From positions 4,070,501 to 4,134,500 of the forward strand of contig CANTUR010000049.1 of assembly GCA_947683625.1 (NCBI GenBank): a stretch of 64,000 nucleotides of DNA, read 5' to 3'. The DNA comes from Mallotus nudiflorus (Eukaryota > Streptophyta > Magnoliopsida > Malpighiales > Euphorbiaceae). Shown piece after piece: positions 38,201 to 50,221 of this stretch (its first letter is position 1; every line of letters starts with the position of its first letter). Below the pieces are notes generated by a model. It worked only from the letters and a program-made list of their open reading frames with translations. It did not search any database and had not been told where the DNA came from. A program made the position numbers and the translations under genes.

Positions 38201-39250
38201 CCATAGGTACTCATTAAATGTACCCCTCTCAACAACATCAAAAGTTCTCCTACTTACTATTTTATCCAATGAAGAACTTAATAAAAACACTTCAACTAAA
38301 AGAATGATTATTAGCTTAATACAGTCTTCATCATTCTCCCAACACTTCAAGAGAAAACATTCTTAGACAGATTGTTTGGTCACTTTCTTTAAACCATCAA
38401 AATATGTCCTCAACAACCTATTTTCCTTAATACAAACAGTAAAAGCACTAAAATCACCCACACAATTCAACCTAATGACTATGGCAAATTCTTCAATCCT
38501 ATATTTCAATCTCTTACCCCATATGTCAAACTAGAACTCATATTAAATGTTTTAATTCTCTTAATAGAAGAGAATGAATAAGTTAACATTGTACCTCAAA
38601 TTTGGGCAAATCTAAAAAATACCCAAAACACGTATTTTAGAATAAGTCCAATTGATTTTGATTTAACACACTCTTAATCATGTTAATGACATTATAACTC
38701 AAACTATAACCTACTTTTGCAATGAAATAATCATTAAAGCTTAATAGAGGATCCTAGACCTAAACAAACTAAAACTTAATTAGAAATGAAATAAAAATAA
38801 AAATAAAAAGTATACAAAAAATTAATAAAAAAGTAAAACTTACTTTTAAATTGTCACCAGTAAAATCATGAACTTACCAGAAGAAGGTATTTCACCACTA
38901 TCAAGTTTCATTTTTTTCCATTTTGTATTCTGAATGACGAGGTTTCCTTTTACTATTGGAACCACTATCTTTTTAAAAACAAGGAACATTCTTATATTGA
39001 TGCTTTTTATTACTTTTACAAACTTTTTTCTTCCTTATTTCTTCTGTATAAGCTTTTTCTTCCTTCAAGTTAGGTTTTTTAGATTTTGAAATCTTTTTTT
39101 TTTCTTAACTATACCAAATATAATTTCTACCATTATATAAATGAAAAAAATCGCTATAATAATGCAAAATGAAGAAAGGAAGCAAAGCAACTTTAGAATA
39201 ACCCACTCTCTCAGTAGTTACCTTCAAAATAGAAGCAAAAACCATTCAAA
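35281..39250 (-). pseudogene. Ulp1/C48 SUMO-protease-like gene with DUF1985, MULE-associated, decayed
   Basis: On the minus strand a DUF1985-like region comes first (38525-38090): 'RLKYRIEEFAIVIRLNCVGD', then 'LIIILLVEVFLLSSSLDKIV' and 'YLWGKDVFYVTLDYIKGKV'. Low-complexity and coiled segments follow (37800-37126). The Ulp1 protease domain is at 35886-35503 ('IHVAKKKHWVLGCLKFKDRK', 'IYICNSMSC') and, after an apparent intron, 35418-35281 ('SDYSVFVVSFAKFLLYGLEI'), ending in a stop at 35283-35281. Such proteins cleave SUMO-like conjugates. Here the catalytic His is kept, the Asp is Asn (CNSM for the usual YDSM), and the nucleophile Cys is Tyr (SDYSVF for SDCGVF). Several stops lie in the middle. 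It is therefore a dead relic. It converges on the transposase at 33390-34316. Confidence 0.82.
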
Positions 39251-41469
39251 AATGTAAAAATGAAAAAAGAAAATGAAAGAGAAGAGGAAGAAAGGTGCAG
39301 AAACATATGGGTGCAATTATATAAATAAGAGTAACACATGTGTATTTAAAAGTGATAAAATTAGTAATAAATAAAAACTTGGGGTATTTTAGTTAATATT
39401 TTTTTTAAAAAAAGTGCCTATTTGAGTAAAAATATCTTAATTCTTTTAAACTTAATTAGGCTTATAAATTGAGCCCATTTGTTTTATTTATTTTATTAAT
39501 TGTTTGCTTTATTTTTTTAGCCCTTTTTAATCAGATTAGGACTCTTTTTTTATTAATCTCGTTTTAATTTTTTTTAGAATTTTGGTTTTCAAATAAGTTA
39601 GTTAACTTAGGTTAACTAATTTATTTTAAGCCCAATTTTTAAATAGGCCCATAACTTAATTAGGTTAATATTTAATTAAAAATGCATTTTAGGCCCACAA
39701 GTAATGAGATTTAGGTTAAAATTGAGGGGTTTTTTCATAAATGCCCAAAAAAAAGCTAAATAACAAAAATACTCCAAGTTTTCTAAAATTACATGTGTGC
39801 CACCTTGCATAACTTTATTTAAGTGAATGCACCTTTTTCATTAATGCAAAAAATGTAGCTCCTCTATCCTCTTAGTTGTTCATCTTCTTGCTCCTCTCTT
39901 CAAAGGAAAATTTATTTTCCTTCAAATCTCTCTTACTTTTTTCTTCAAAATCACAGCCTCTGGGTTAAATCATGCAACAAAAGCTCATGCTTTCATTAAC
40001 AAATAATGCAATCAGTGTATTTCTTAGGTTTTTATGTTTTTATGTTTTTGTCAAGTAATAGCAAGGCACTGTTTCTTTGCCATTAAACTTCAGTTTTTAT
40101 ATTAGGCATATTCAATTTACCATTAGGTTAGGTTTGATTACTAAGGACTCGTAAGGGTTTGATATGACCAAATGGCACCACTTGGATTGCTTCTACGAGA
40201 TTATCCAATATACATTTGCAATTAGAGGGTTTGCTTCACTCCATATGAGATTATCCAATCTATAAATGCACCATATAATGTAAGGTTTATGTCATACCTC
40301 TAATTTGACTATCCCCAAAAAGGTTTAATGATGAAAATAATCCCCAAGATGACTAGAGTTTGCTCGTTTGTAACACCTCTGAAGTGTGTAACCGTAAAAC
40401 ACCTAACCAACTCCACCAGTGTGAAAAATTGATCATCAGGCATTAAGTTGTGCTCTAACCTTGCAAAATATGAATTATCATAATAATGAGAGGTTTTATT
40501 TCAAGAAAACTCCTCTTGGAATACTCAACTTATTGGGCCAGTGTGTATTTCGTTAGACCAGGACCCAGCTTTATGAAAAAATGGAAATTAATTTTAATAA
40601 AATAGACTTTGGAAACACGTCTGGGGGGCTCCAAAACCTTTAAAAGTGGTCCCATAATGGTCCAAAACAACCCAAGTATCAGCGCATATCACTCGAAAGT
40701 GCATATAAACAACCCTAGGTGTCATGTGCTAAAATTGAAGCCAAATTTGGCAAAATAGACTCTAAAAATGCATCTAGAAGGACCACAAAATAGCACGCAT
40801 GGAATTTGGGAAGAGCACATAAAGCGTCGAAGTGTGCATGAAAATGTGCACAGGCACGCGTGAAAATACGCCAAGCGTGTGACCACATACTGTGCATGTG
40901 GTCACACACACTTGGCATGGCCATGCGTATAAATCTACTTCTACACATGTGACCATGCCTACACCACCCCATTCTACACTTTTTTTCCTATAAATATACC
41001 CCTCTACACCCCATTTTACGGGGGGAAGCAAGTGAAGACACACACACACTTAAGAGTCAATCTGATCGAAGGCACGGGAAACCCTTTCCCATACAATTTC
41101 TGCTCTCCTATAGCCTTTCCTTTACATTTTTAGATCCCTTTTTCCACCAAACCCAGCCTCATCTTTCCTAAAGCATGCTTCAAAGGTATACAATCTAGCA
41201 TCACTCTACCATCCTTTTGAACCTCTCAACGAGGAAAGCTTGATAATCTCTCGAAGCTAGAGCTTCAAAGTTCACACAAGCTGAGTCGAGTCTGAGGACC
41301 ATACAATCATTTTAGCATATTTACTTTACTGTACTGCATTTTATTACATTTTATTACATCGCTTTACTGATAAAATACATATGAAAAAAGGAAAGATTAT
41401 AGAAAAGTAAATCCGATATGGTTAATTTGCAGGGATAACATGATCATTTACATAGCTTATGATAGGATG
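39251..41469. other. Repetitive non-coding region
   Basis: No gene was recognised. 39430-39720 is rich in words also found in the gypsy LTRs (GCCCATAACTTAATTAGG, AGGCCCA), suggesting a degenerate LTR. 40360-41460 has more balanced composition, a TATA-type word (CTATAAATATACCCC, about 40989) and a strong hairpin at 40871-40915, and resembles an LTR or the 5' region of a transposon. The overlapping minus-strand open frames at 40715-41049 follow this hairpin and look fortuitous. Confidence 0.5.
40871..40915. repeat. Long perfect hairpin (12-bp stem)
   Basis: GTGTGACCACAT (40877-40888) and its exact reverse complement ATGTGGTCACAC (40896-40907) are separated by 7 bases. An outer pair CCAAG (40871-40875) with CTTGG (40911-40915) extends the stem across a small bulge. 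The GTGACCACAT word appears again loosely nearby (ACACATGTGACCATG, about 40942-40956). Confidence 0.9.
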
Positions 41470-43499
41470 ATCATAGCAAAGAAGAAGTAAACTGCCTGAG
41501 AAACGGTTATGAATCTTGAAACGGTCGAGCCCAATGATGGTCTCAGCAAGGATAACTGGCATAGGATTAGCACCAAGCTCTACCTGTTCCAAGAGACTGA
41601 CAATGCGTGTATCAGCACCACCATGCTAAGAGACTAGCAAAAATTGAGCATATAAACGAAGAGCAACTGTTCTTACCCGTCGGATTACATGCATACATTC
41701 GCATTGTCTCAATGAGGGCGCTTACTTGCCAACTGTCTGTAACCTGCATCGTAAATAATCTCTGAGATAAGGCAAGTCCATATAAATACTCTGCCTATGT
41801 TCGGGGAATCTGTTTTGTAAAATTTTGTTAATATCAATGTCAAGTGTACAGATCCATATAAGAAATAAAGCAAACAGACTCACATGAGAAGCATCTGGTG
41901 GATAAAAGCTAGGAAGTTGTGCATCACTAAACTGCATATGCTACTCAACTGGAGCCTGAACAACGGGAGCCTAGTAGAACATAGACTTTTCTAGAAGAGA
42001 GACATCGCCAAGCATAGCACCGATAAAGGCCCCATCGTGACTAGCCCCAACGTGCTGAGCAGGATGACTAGGACTAGGTCTGGGCTCAGGGCTCTCAATC
42101 TCTGGAGCAATCTCAGTCTCCTCATCGATATCAACAGGAGAGTGAACCTCCTCAAACTATAAAGAGAAGGAGTGAGTCATAGGTTCTAGAAACAGAAGTT
42201 GAAATAATGTGAAATTACCTCATCATCATCAATAGGAACATGCTCCAGGAGGCTCTCATGAATAAACTGCAGATAACGCTCAAGGAAATATGAGGCAGCA
42301 TATCCTTGTAGTGCATCTCTCAGCTCTGAACCCATAAGATGTGAGCTGCGGAGCATAAAGGAGGGGACATCAGATGGAATGTGATGTTGAGAAGGGCCAG
42401 CAGACCAGCGATACACTCGCTCCCCTAGATACCACATCAGATAACCATAACCAAAGAGCAGGATCCTTATAGGCTCTAAACGGGCTGCAGCCGCCATGAA
42501 ATCATATCACTGGATGTCTTCAGCACCCTCCTACCAATTAGAATTTATCTACAATTTGTGTAAATTAAATCAAATTTCTATTAAACTATAGCATACTAAT
42601 GATTTTATTTTTCCTTACCAGGTGCCAATCAACAGTGTTTAACTGATCACGGTACGTCTGTAAAGTGTTCTTATTGCTAGCCAGGCGAGAAGAACCCCAT
42701 CTCATCATTAGAGGAAAGGTCCTATCAGAACTGATAGCATTAAAGCCTTAAATCAGCCCAATCTCTATACTCCAGATCTAAAAAAGAGAACACATCAGAA
42801 AAAGCAAAGAATAGCAAAACTATAGAGATCAAATGAAGGAGAACATACATGCAAGACGTGCTAAAAGCCACACATCATGACAACACCTTTACAGATAGTG
42901 TCCAGTCTGTAATAAATATAAGCAAGTGCAACAAATCCCTAATCTAATGTGGCAACTCGATCCAAGTCACGAAGAGGACCCAACAGAGCAATACTGACCT
43001 CATGACCGGTCTTGCAGAAGAGGGTCGTGCCTAATAATATCAAGAGAAAACACCTCGCCTTATGAATAATCTAATGAGGAGTCAAAGTAGGAAGGCATCT
43101 AAATCCCTTAACCAATGATGAAAGAAGAACGTTCTTCCGATTCTTCCATACTGGGGCAAACCCGATCAAGTCACGTATGTACTAACTCCGTGCATGCTCT
43201 AGAAGACTGTAATAGCTAATGTTAAATAGAACTGGGGATCCCCCAAAGGCAATCCCGGTGATAGTAGAGAAGCTCATATGCGAAATGGTCAGCTCACCTA
43301 CACGAGTATGAAAAGTGTGGGTAGTATCCATCCATCGCTCGATCAAAGTGAATAAAGAGTAACAGTCAGATCAGCCTCGAACAGTCAGAAGTGCAGCGAT
43401 GAAACACCTAAATCCGGAAGCCCAAATCAGATGTGTCACCTGTTCTGACAGTCCATGAAATAATTCTTGGGCTAGATAAAAATAGCCCGTGAATTTCAT
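41470..43499 (-). pseudogene. Plant mobile domain (PMD, aminotransferase-like/MAIN-type) pseudogene
   Basis: The minus strand from an ATG at 43499 reads 'FTGYFYLAQELFHGLSEQVT', then 'LFTLIERWMDTTHTFHTRVG' and 'ELTISHMSFSTITGIAFGG'. These match the PMD block E-R-W-x-x-x-T-H-T-F-H and its G-E-x-T-I-T stretch. Next come 'ARCFLLILLGTTLFCKTGHE', 'LGPLRDLDRVATLD', a stop, and 'GFVALAYIYYRLD', the second conserved PMD half. After an apparent intron 'NAISSDRTFPLMMRWGSSRL' follows, then 42497-42186 with 'GYGYLMWYLGERVYRWSAGP'. PMD proteins are found both as host silencing factors and inside transposons. Several stops make this a relic, and its setting among repeats favours the transposon type. Confidence 0.8.
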
Positions 43500-43877
43500 C
43501 GGACGCTATTTCAATTTCAAAAAGAAAATAATAATTAATTAATCAAAGAACTTAAATTGAAGGATTTGATAAGTTAATTAATTAATTAATTAATTGCCTT
43601 AAAAAAATTTTGATCGACAATCTACCATGTCGATCGGCATTAACCCAGTGGATCAGAAATCTGGAATTTCGATTGGGATTCTAGACATCCGATCCTCCAT
43701 TCTGATAACCCGGGAGTCAAATTTTATATTTTCAAAGTTAATTTCAATTTTTCATGCATTTTCATATTAATTTCTTACTATATACATGTCAATGTCAATT
43801 TCTACTCTGTAAATAACTCTAATTACTAATTATACACGTCAATGTCAATTTCTACTCTATAAATAACTCTACTCTGT
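43500..43877. repeat. Non-coding junction with a 40-bp direct duplication
   Basis: A (TTAA)n-type run (about 43570-43595) and AT-rich sequence separate the PMD relic from the truncated gypsy element. At 43781-43820 and 43831-43870 the same 40 bases occur (TATACATGTCAATGTCAATT then TCTACTCT, two differences), a 50-bp period right at the edge of the pol fragment. Confidence 0.75.
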
Positions 43878-46500
43878 CCCTCTCTAGTCATAGACTTTAC
43901 CATTATGTCATCAACATACACCTCTATCTCCTTGTGAATCATGTCATGCAACATATTGGTGGCCATTCTTTAGTAAGTAGCCCCTGCATTCTTAAACCCA
44001 AATGGCATGATCATGTAACAATAGATACCCCATTTTATGGTGAAGGAAATTTTTAGCTTATCAATTACTGCCATCATAATTTGATTGTATCCTAAAAATC
44101 CATCTATAAAATAATACATTGCACTGGAAGTTGCACTATTAACTAAGGTGTCAATATGTGGTAGTGGAAAGTTATCCTTCAAATAATCTTTATTCAAGTC
44201 CCTACAATCCACACACATTCTAACCCTTCTATTATTATTTGGTACAGGTACAATGTTTGCCAACCATTGGGTGTCTTCCACCACTTCCATGAACTTTGCC
44301 TTTAGTTGCTTCTCGACTTTTTCCTTAATTAAAAGAGCCCATTCTAGCCATAACCTTCTTAGTTTTTGCTTAATTGGTGATATGTAAGGATATATGGGGA
44401 TTCTTTATTCTACAATCTCCTTGTCAATACCGAGCATATCCTTGTAACCCCAAGCAAATACTTTTTATCTTTTTATCAATATCTCTTTCATTTTTCCTCT
44501 CTCATCATGAGATAAATCAAAAGCAAATAGTATATTCTTAGGATTATCATTTGTGCCTAAATTATATGATTTAGTTTGCATGGAATTAGTGTCAAACATA
44601 TGCATGAAATGATCATCACAAATAAAATAACCTTTAGGAACCACATCACATAAATGACAAACAAAGAAAAAAGCAAAATAAGTAAAAAAAAAATCCATGA
44701 TAGAGTTGAGAATGTAGGATTTGAGATCCAGCGCCTTATCTTGACTAACAGTATCCCTCATCTCTGAAGTAGTAGTGTTCTCTTTAGGTCCCTCCTCCTG
44801 GGTCAACACAAGATCTTCCATAGGAGCTTCACTAGTAGCAGCTTTCTTTACACAGTTCATAAATTCAAAGAAGATTTCAAAACCTAGAATTACTTCTTCA
44901 GCCATTAGCAAATGTTCAGGGTTTTCAGCATATGGATAACTAGTGCCCTCTTTTATAAAAGTTTCCTACATATCTCTCTTCTCCATTGTAATTTCATTTT
45001 TTGAGCTATCAAATTATTCCTAAATGTCCAATCCCCCCTCAGAATCACCATCTCCCTCATACTTTACACTGTACTTTAAAATTAGCACTTTGCATTCCAT
45101 GAAGCCCGATGGTCCATTCTGGTCCTTTCCTAATCCCATACTAGGCATGAATTTCATGTTTTGTATCATGCTTAGGACCTTCTTATCTATCTCATCCTTA
45201 TAGATTACACAAATCTCCAAATCAGGGTTTATAGGGATTTCTCTAGGGGCAAGTTTCAATGCAGCAACAATAACTTCAGTTTCTATTAAAATGGTAACAA
45301 CCTTCCCCTTATATGGGAACTTGATTTTCTGATGGACTGTAGATGGTACACCACTTAAAGGATGGAACCACAACCTTCTTAATAGGATTACAAAAGTCAC
45401 AAGAATGTCAATCACATACAGGTTGACCTAAGTCTTAATAGGCCCAATTTTGACTAACGCTCTAAATGTGCCTTTAACTGGCCTTTTCGTGTCATTATAA
45501 GCCTTGATGATTACCTCAGAGGGCTTCAAGTCCGTTACACTCAATCCTAACTTCAGTAGAATCTTTATTGGGCACACATTAAAGGTGAAGCCATTGTCTA
45601 CTATCACACAATAAGTTATTTTTCCTTTTACCTCAGCCTTAATGAATAAAAGCCTTATGATGATCCCTTCCTTCTAAGGGCAGATCGTCATCAGAGAATA
45701 CAATGGCTCCTCAGGGGGTTTCCATTAGGGAGCTTACCATCTGTTCAAGAGTACAACTAGTGGAAATCTTCTTCTGATCCAAAGCTATAACCAGTGCTTC
45801 TCGATAATCTCTTGAATGCATTAACAATTCCCAAACACTAGCAATAACCTCTTCTTTCTTCACTTCCTCCACTCACTCTCTCTTTTGTTTCTAGACCCTT
45901 TTCTTTTTTTTATCCCAATTTCGTAGTCTCAATGTCCTTCCCTTTTCACTTAACTTTCTCAACTGATTGGTTTCCCCTATTCTCCTCATTGTTCCATAAA
46001 TCAATTGGACTCTCATCTTCATCCTCAGAACTCTACATGTCGACTATGTTCATAGTAAGTTCCGTAAGTTATTGATTTTGGTTCAGGTTATTGGCTTCAG
46101 ATCTTGGTGAGCTAGGGGTGGCATCGATGAAAGAGTTTAGTACTTGCTCTTCCATCAATCATGTGTTGATCATAAGGATAGTTGGGTTTGGTGGTGGTAC
46201 GTTATGGTAATTAGGCAGAGGGTTATTTTAAGTGTTTGGTTTTTGGTTATTAGGATTAGTGATTTTTCTTGCATCAATTAGGTATTGGATCTCATTTCTC
46301 AATCATGTGCAATCATCAGTGTGATGGCTGATGTTCTTATGGAATTTGCAATAAAGTTTAGGGTCAATATTTAGTATGGGCGATCTCTGGGGTAAGGGTC
46401 ACAAAAGGTTCTTTTCAATTAGCTTCTCAAGGAATTCAACATAGGCCTCTTAAGGTTAAAGAACCGCCGAGGTCATCAAAAAGCACCAGTTTATGGATTA
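43878..46500 (-). pseudogene. Ty3/gypsy element D gag-protease-RT fragment
   Basis: Minus-strand order is gag tail (46330-46250: 'LRNEIQYLIDARKI'), protease (about 45610-45415: 'DNGSAFNVCPIKILLKLGLS', where the usual D-S/T-G is reduced to N-G-S), a linker (45415-45020: 'SGVPSTVHQKIKFPYKGKVV'), and the start of RT (44911-44300: 'YNLGTNDNPKNILFAFDLSH'). RT proper is at 44290-43970 ('MCVDCRDLNKDYLKDNFPLP', 'CYMIMPFGFKNAGATY') and ends with YVDD in 'KEIEVYVDDIMVKS' at about 43905-43925. The sequence stops there: the rest of RT, RNase H, integrase and the 3' LTR are missing. Stops and frameshifts are frequent. Confidence 0.88.
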
Positions 46501-47772
46501 CTATTTGGTTATCTAATAGCATTTATCTGTACATTGAACTAACTTCATTTCTAGCCTTAGACCTTATGCTAAAAATCTCTTTTCTTAGGCTAAATCTAAT
46601 TCTTTCTAGACCCTAAACCTATGTAGTTCTTTAAAATTTCGGATCCTAAGGTCTTTTAACTTTTTAGACAGCACTAGAACACATCCCTTTATCACTATTA
46701 TCGGTTAGTCTGATTCATCAGGTCTCTGCTTCATTTAAGCTAATTTCCCTCTCTACCGAGTTTTAATGAACACCTTTTCCTTCAACTATGCCTTGAATGC
46801 CTTAGGATTAAAGTTCCCTACCATTTATACTTCTGGATTTCTGATTAGTCGACCAAAGGTAGAGCGAATCCAAGTAGACAAGCTCGAAGGATTTATAATT
46901 GTAAGGTTATAACTCAAAAATATGCATGACGTGTATACAAGCATGTTTTATTATTTAAAGAAAAAAAAGGAAAATAAGTGTTCAAGAAAAGACATAAACA
47001 CGCTTAATTTACACACATCAATGAAATAAAACATGAAACCTAAAAAATGATAACCTCTGCCCTTATTTCTTCCACACGCATGTTCATTGGCAAGTTTCTC
47101 ATCCTATGATTTATAATCTGGGTTTTAATTATCAATGGGGGATAATAAAACTGATGTATGCAAGATATCCCTCAAAATGATTCAAACAGTCAATGGTTCC
47201 TTTTAATAAAGCCTAAGTCCATCTTTAATAGGCCAAAGTCCCTAGCATCATAAGTTTACTTTGTCAACGCCTATTTGAAATGGGTTATGAATAGGCATGA
47301 AAGGCCCATCTTGACATAGTTTATTTATAATGGGCCTGGATTGGGCATGAGGGCCCATTTTATCTTAGGTCATTTGTTAATGGGCTTAGGATTTATTTCA
47401 AGGATCCATTATATGGCAAAATACACACACATATTTAGGAGAATTCCTAAAGAAAATTGCTAGGCCATTACATGGGCTTGAGTCTCGAGTATTTAGGCTT
47501 CGGCTCCCATAACGATATACATCCATATATGTCTCCCTACTCAAGGTTCAAATGACATGAATTGGTATGTGTCGTGAGTGATAATAATCAAATATTCTAC
47601 CACCAAGTTTGAATGAAATGTAGGTAGCAAAATAATAACTATCATCGAGTTAATTAAGGGCTTGAAGTGCTCATTGTGTGCAAAAAGTATAGTGAATGCA
47701 ATTAAGAATGCTAAAGGAATAAAGGAATAATTAGAGATGATAAATTAAAAAATAGGGGAATCAATTTCTCAA
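46501..47772 (-). other. Leader and eroded gag of gypsy D
   Basis: This is about 1.27 kb between the recognisable gag tail and the primer site. Gag N-terminal coding sequence would be expected here, but stops in all frames leave nothing identifiable. An A-rich run lies at about 46960-46980. TAGGCCCA / GGGCCCA words recur at 47150-47400. Confidence 0.5.
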
Positions 47773-47790
47773 TCCCCAATGGAGTCACTA
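47773..47790 (-). other. Probable primer-binding site of gypsy D
   Basis: The minus strand reads TAGTGACTCCATTGGGGA next to the LTR end. This is close to the TGGCGACTCCACTGGGGA site of Tat/Ogre-type gypsy elements, which I recall as tRNA-Arg type; the tRNA assignment is from memory and tentative. Confidence 0.6.
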
Positions 47791-49780
47791 CTATAGGCGA
47801 TGGGGTTTAGCACGTGCCCAAGTGTTGGTAGCCACAGCACTATGTGGGCTTAAGGCCCACTGGGAAATACATGTTAGGTCTTTGAAGCCTAAATAGAGAT
47901 AGAATCGCCACCCAAATAAAAGTCGAGATACATTGTACAATAATTGGATACCAAGGAGGTTCTTAGAAGTCATCATCAAAGAACAAGTTTAGAAACTGGA
48001 TATAGGCTTTTAAATGCCCACTCGACCTTGCAGTCGGTCTTCGTTTATTTTTTATATTTTATTACCTTTAATTATTCGATTATTCCTTTATTTACCTATG
48101 ATTTAGAATTGGCTTCAATCAATTGTTCAATTTTACATTTAAGTCTGAGCTTGTGCATTAACTTAAAGTCCTAAAATTCATCAAAATAATAAATCAAAAT
48201 AATACATTTGAATTCAAAAGGGGAAGGGATTAAAGATTGCAACATTGTCACATAAAAAAAAAGCATAATAAGCTAGAAATATACTGAAAATATGCCAAAT
48301 ATAAACCAAGACTAAGCTAGTCCTTACACCCATGGAAGCCTCTCAAGAACTAGTTAAGGTTTAAATCCTTAACGATTCAAGGAGATCAATCTTAAGGATC
48401 CTACAATCACTAAAATATTAGTCCTAAAATATGTAAAATTTCTCAAGAGAAAACATTCAAACCAATTTACGAAATAAGTTCATGCAAATGGAGGTTAAGG
48501 ACTTAACAAATTAACTTAAAAGACATGATACAAATAGTCATGTACAAATGAGTGGAGTATAAGGGCCTAAATAGGCTTGGAAATCAAAATCATGCAAACA
48601 TATTAAAAAAATATTAGGACAAAGGCGTGGGTCACCCTGTCTAAGTGGCAATCGCCTTTGTGAAGAGGCGATCATCACATGGCAAAGAGGTGATGCCTCT
48701 AAAATGACCCGACTCTCAAAATAGCTAGACTTCTATTTTAAGCAAATGGTATGCAAACAAATAATCAAAAACTTTCTATTCTACCACTACATTCAACACC
48801 CTAGTAGATCATATTAATAACATGGCATAATAGGTAACATAAACTCAAAATATACACTAAATAAACTAACAAATGAAGTCATATTCAAGTATAATATCAA
48901 AGTGCTAAGGAGATAAATAGGATTTACTTGAATATGAGCTTTAACAAAGTAGTTAGTCCTTAGAGGTTGCTTTGGATGTTGAACTCTACTAGGATGTGAG
49001 CTACACTTGAAGATAAGCTTCCTTCACCTTCTTCTTCTCAAGGAAATGGATTATTGAACTTGAACTCCTCCCCCTCTTCTTAAGAACATCCCTTCCTGGT
49101 TTCGAAGCCTCTTCTTTTTTATTCTTTTTTTTTTAGTTCTCTCCTCTAAATCTTAGTAACCTCCCCTCTTCTCCTCTCTCTTTTTCACTTTTATCTTAAA
49201 TCTCACCTATGCCTCTAAGTTCCTAGACTATCATGAGCCTCTATAGCCTATTTCTTTCTTGTAAAAATCTCTTCCTCATGCAAAAACTAGGTTTGGAGGG
49301 TGTGGGACCTACCTCACTTGACCACCATAGTTGCAACTGTAAGTAATTTACCACAGAGGTGGTGCCACTGTAATGAATCAATTGCCTATATGGCTGTTGT
49401 CGTAGAGGCGATCTCCTCTTTGCACAAAGGCGGCACCTCTTTAGCCCTGCTCTGCATTGGGCTAAGTGGGCCAAAGCAAATTTAGGCCTGTTTAGACAAT
49501 CTTAGAATAGGTTTTTTTTTTTGGATCCTTGAGCTCTCAAGTCCATTTCCAATCAAAGATTCGGGCTTCGTACTTATATCTAAGCTTTACATTCTTACCA
49601 TTGGACTTGAGTGTAGGCTGATCAAACCGAGCACCAACGGTCTGGCCTCGATTCATAGGTCGATTGGACCGAATGTCTATAATAATTAAACTAGCAAATC
49701 CAAAAACTATTAAAATTTGTTTGAAAGATAGCCCTTGCCAATGCTTATTTGTTGGTTTTTGAATCATTAAGCCACCATTG
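47791..49780 (-). repeat. Probable 5' LTR of gypsy D (right boundary uncertain)
   Basis: The inner end TATAGGCGATGGGGTTTAGC resembles the TGTAGACAGTGGGGTTTAGC end of the gypsy LTR at 2938, including the following 'GGAGTCATCACCC'-like words. The outer end was not found, since the partner LTR is missing. 48650-48720 and 49380-49450 share words such as GAGGCGATC and AAAGGCG. The minus-strand open frame at 49241-49474 is within this LTR and is not a gene. Confidence 0.6.
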
Positions 49781-50150
49781 CTTCCTTTTGACTTGTGCTT
49801 ATAAATGCATTATGGTGCAAAATAATGGTAGATCAATGATGCCTAACTAACCGAGTTGGTTATGGTGGTGCATATGTCAAATCCTATAAATGCCAAGGAA
49901 TTTTCCTCAGCATGTTTGGAGGATGTTAGACCCACGACGATGTAACTAGTTCCACACAATAGAATGGTGGACAATAGAACTCACATGTGCAGCTGGGTAT
50001 TAACAGAGCTAAAGTAGTAATTTAATTATAACTAATTTGGATGTGATAGTTAATTAAATCCATAAATTCATTTTTTAAACTAATTTTCCCATCAAATTGA
50101 CAAATATGATTAATTAACCTAAATTACTTTCTAGAAAAAATTAATTCACT

Positions 50151-50152
<2 letters not shown>
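49781..50152. other. Short intergenic stretch
   Basis: About 370 bp with no recognisable gene or repeat boundary. The outer end of the gypsy D LTR may lie within it. Confidence 0.4.

Positions 50153-50218
<66 letters not shown>
50153..50218. repeat. (AT)n microsatellite, 33 uninterrupted units
   Basis: An unbroken AT dinucleotide run of 66 bp. It is self-complementary and likely to vary in length. Confidence 0.98.

Positions 50219-50221
<3 letters not shown>

Noticed and set aside
40715..41049. Two overlapping minus-strand open frames rich in Cys and His
   Set aside because: Both derive from CATGTG/CACACG-rich sequence around the hairpin; overlapping frames and no domain suggest chance.
49241..49474. 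Minus-strand open frame of 77 codons
   Set aside because: It lies within the probable gypsy D LTR and has no protein family signature.
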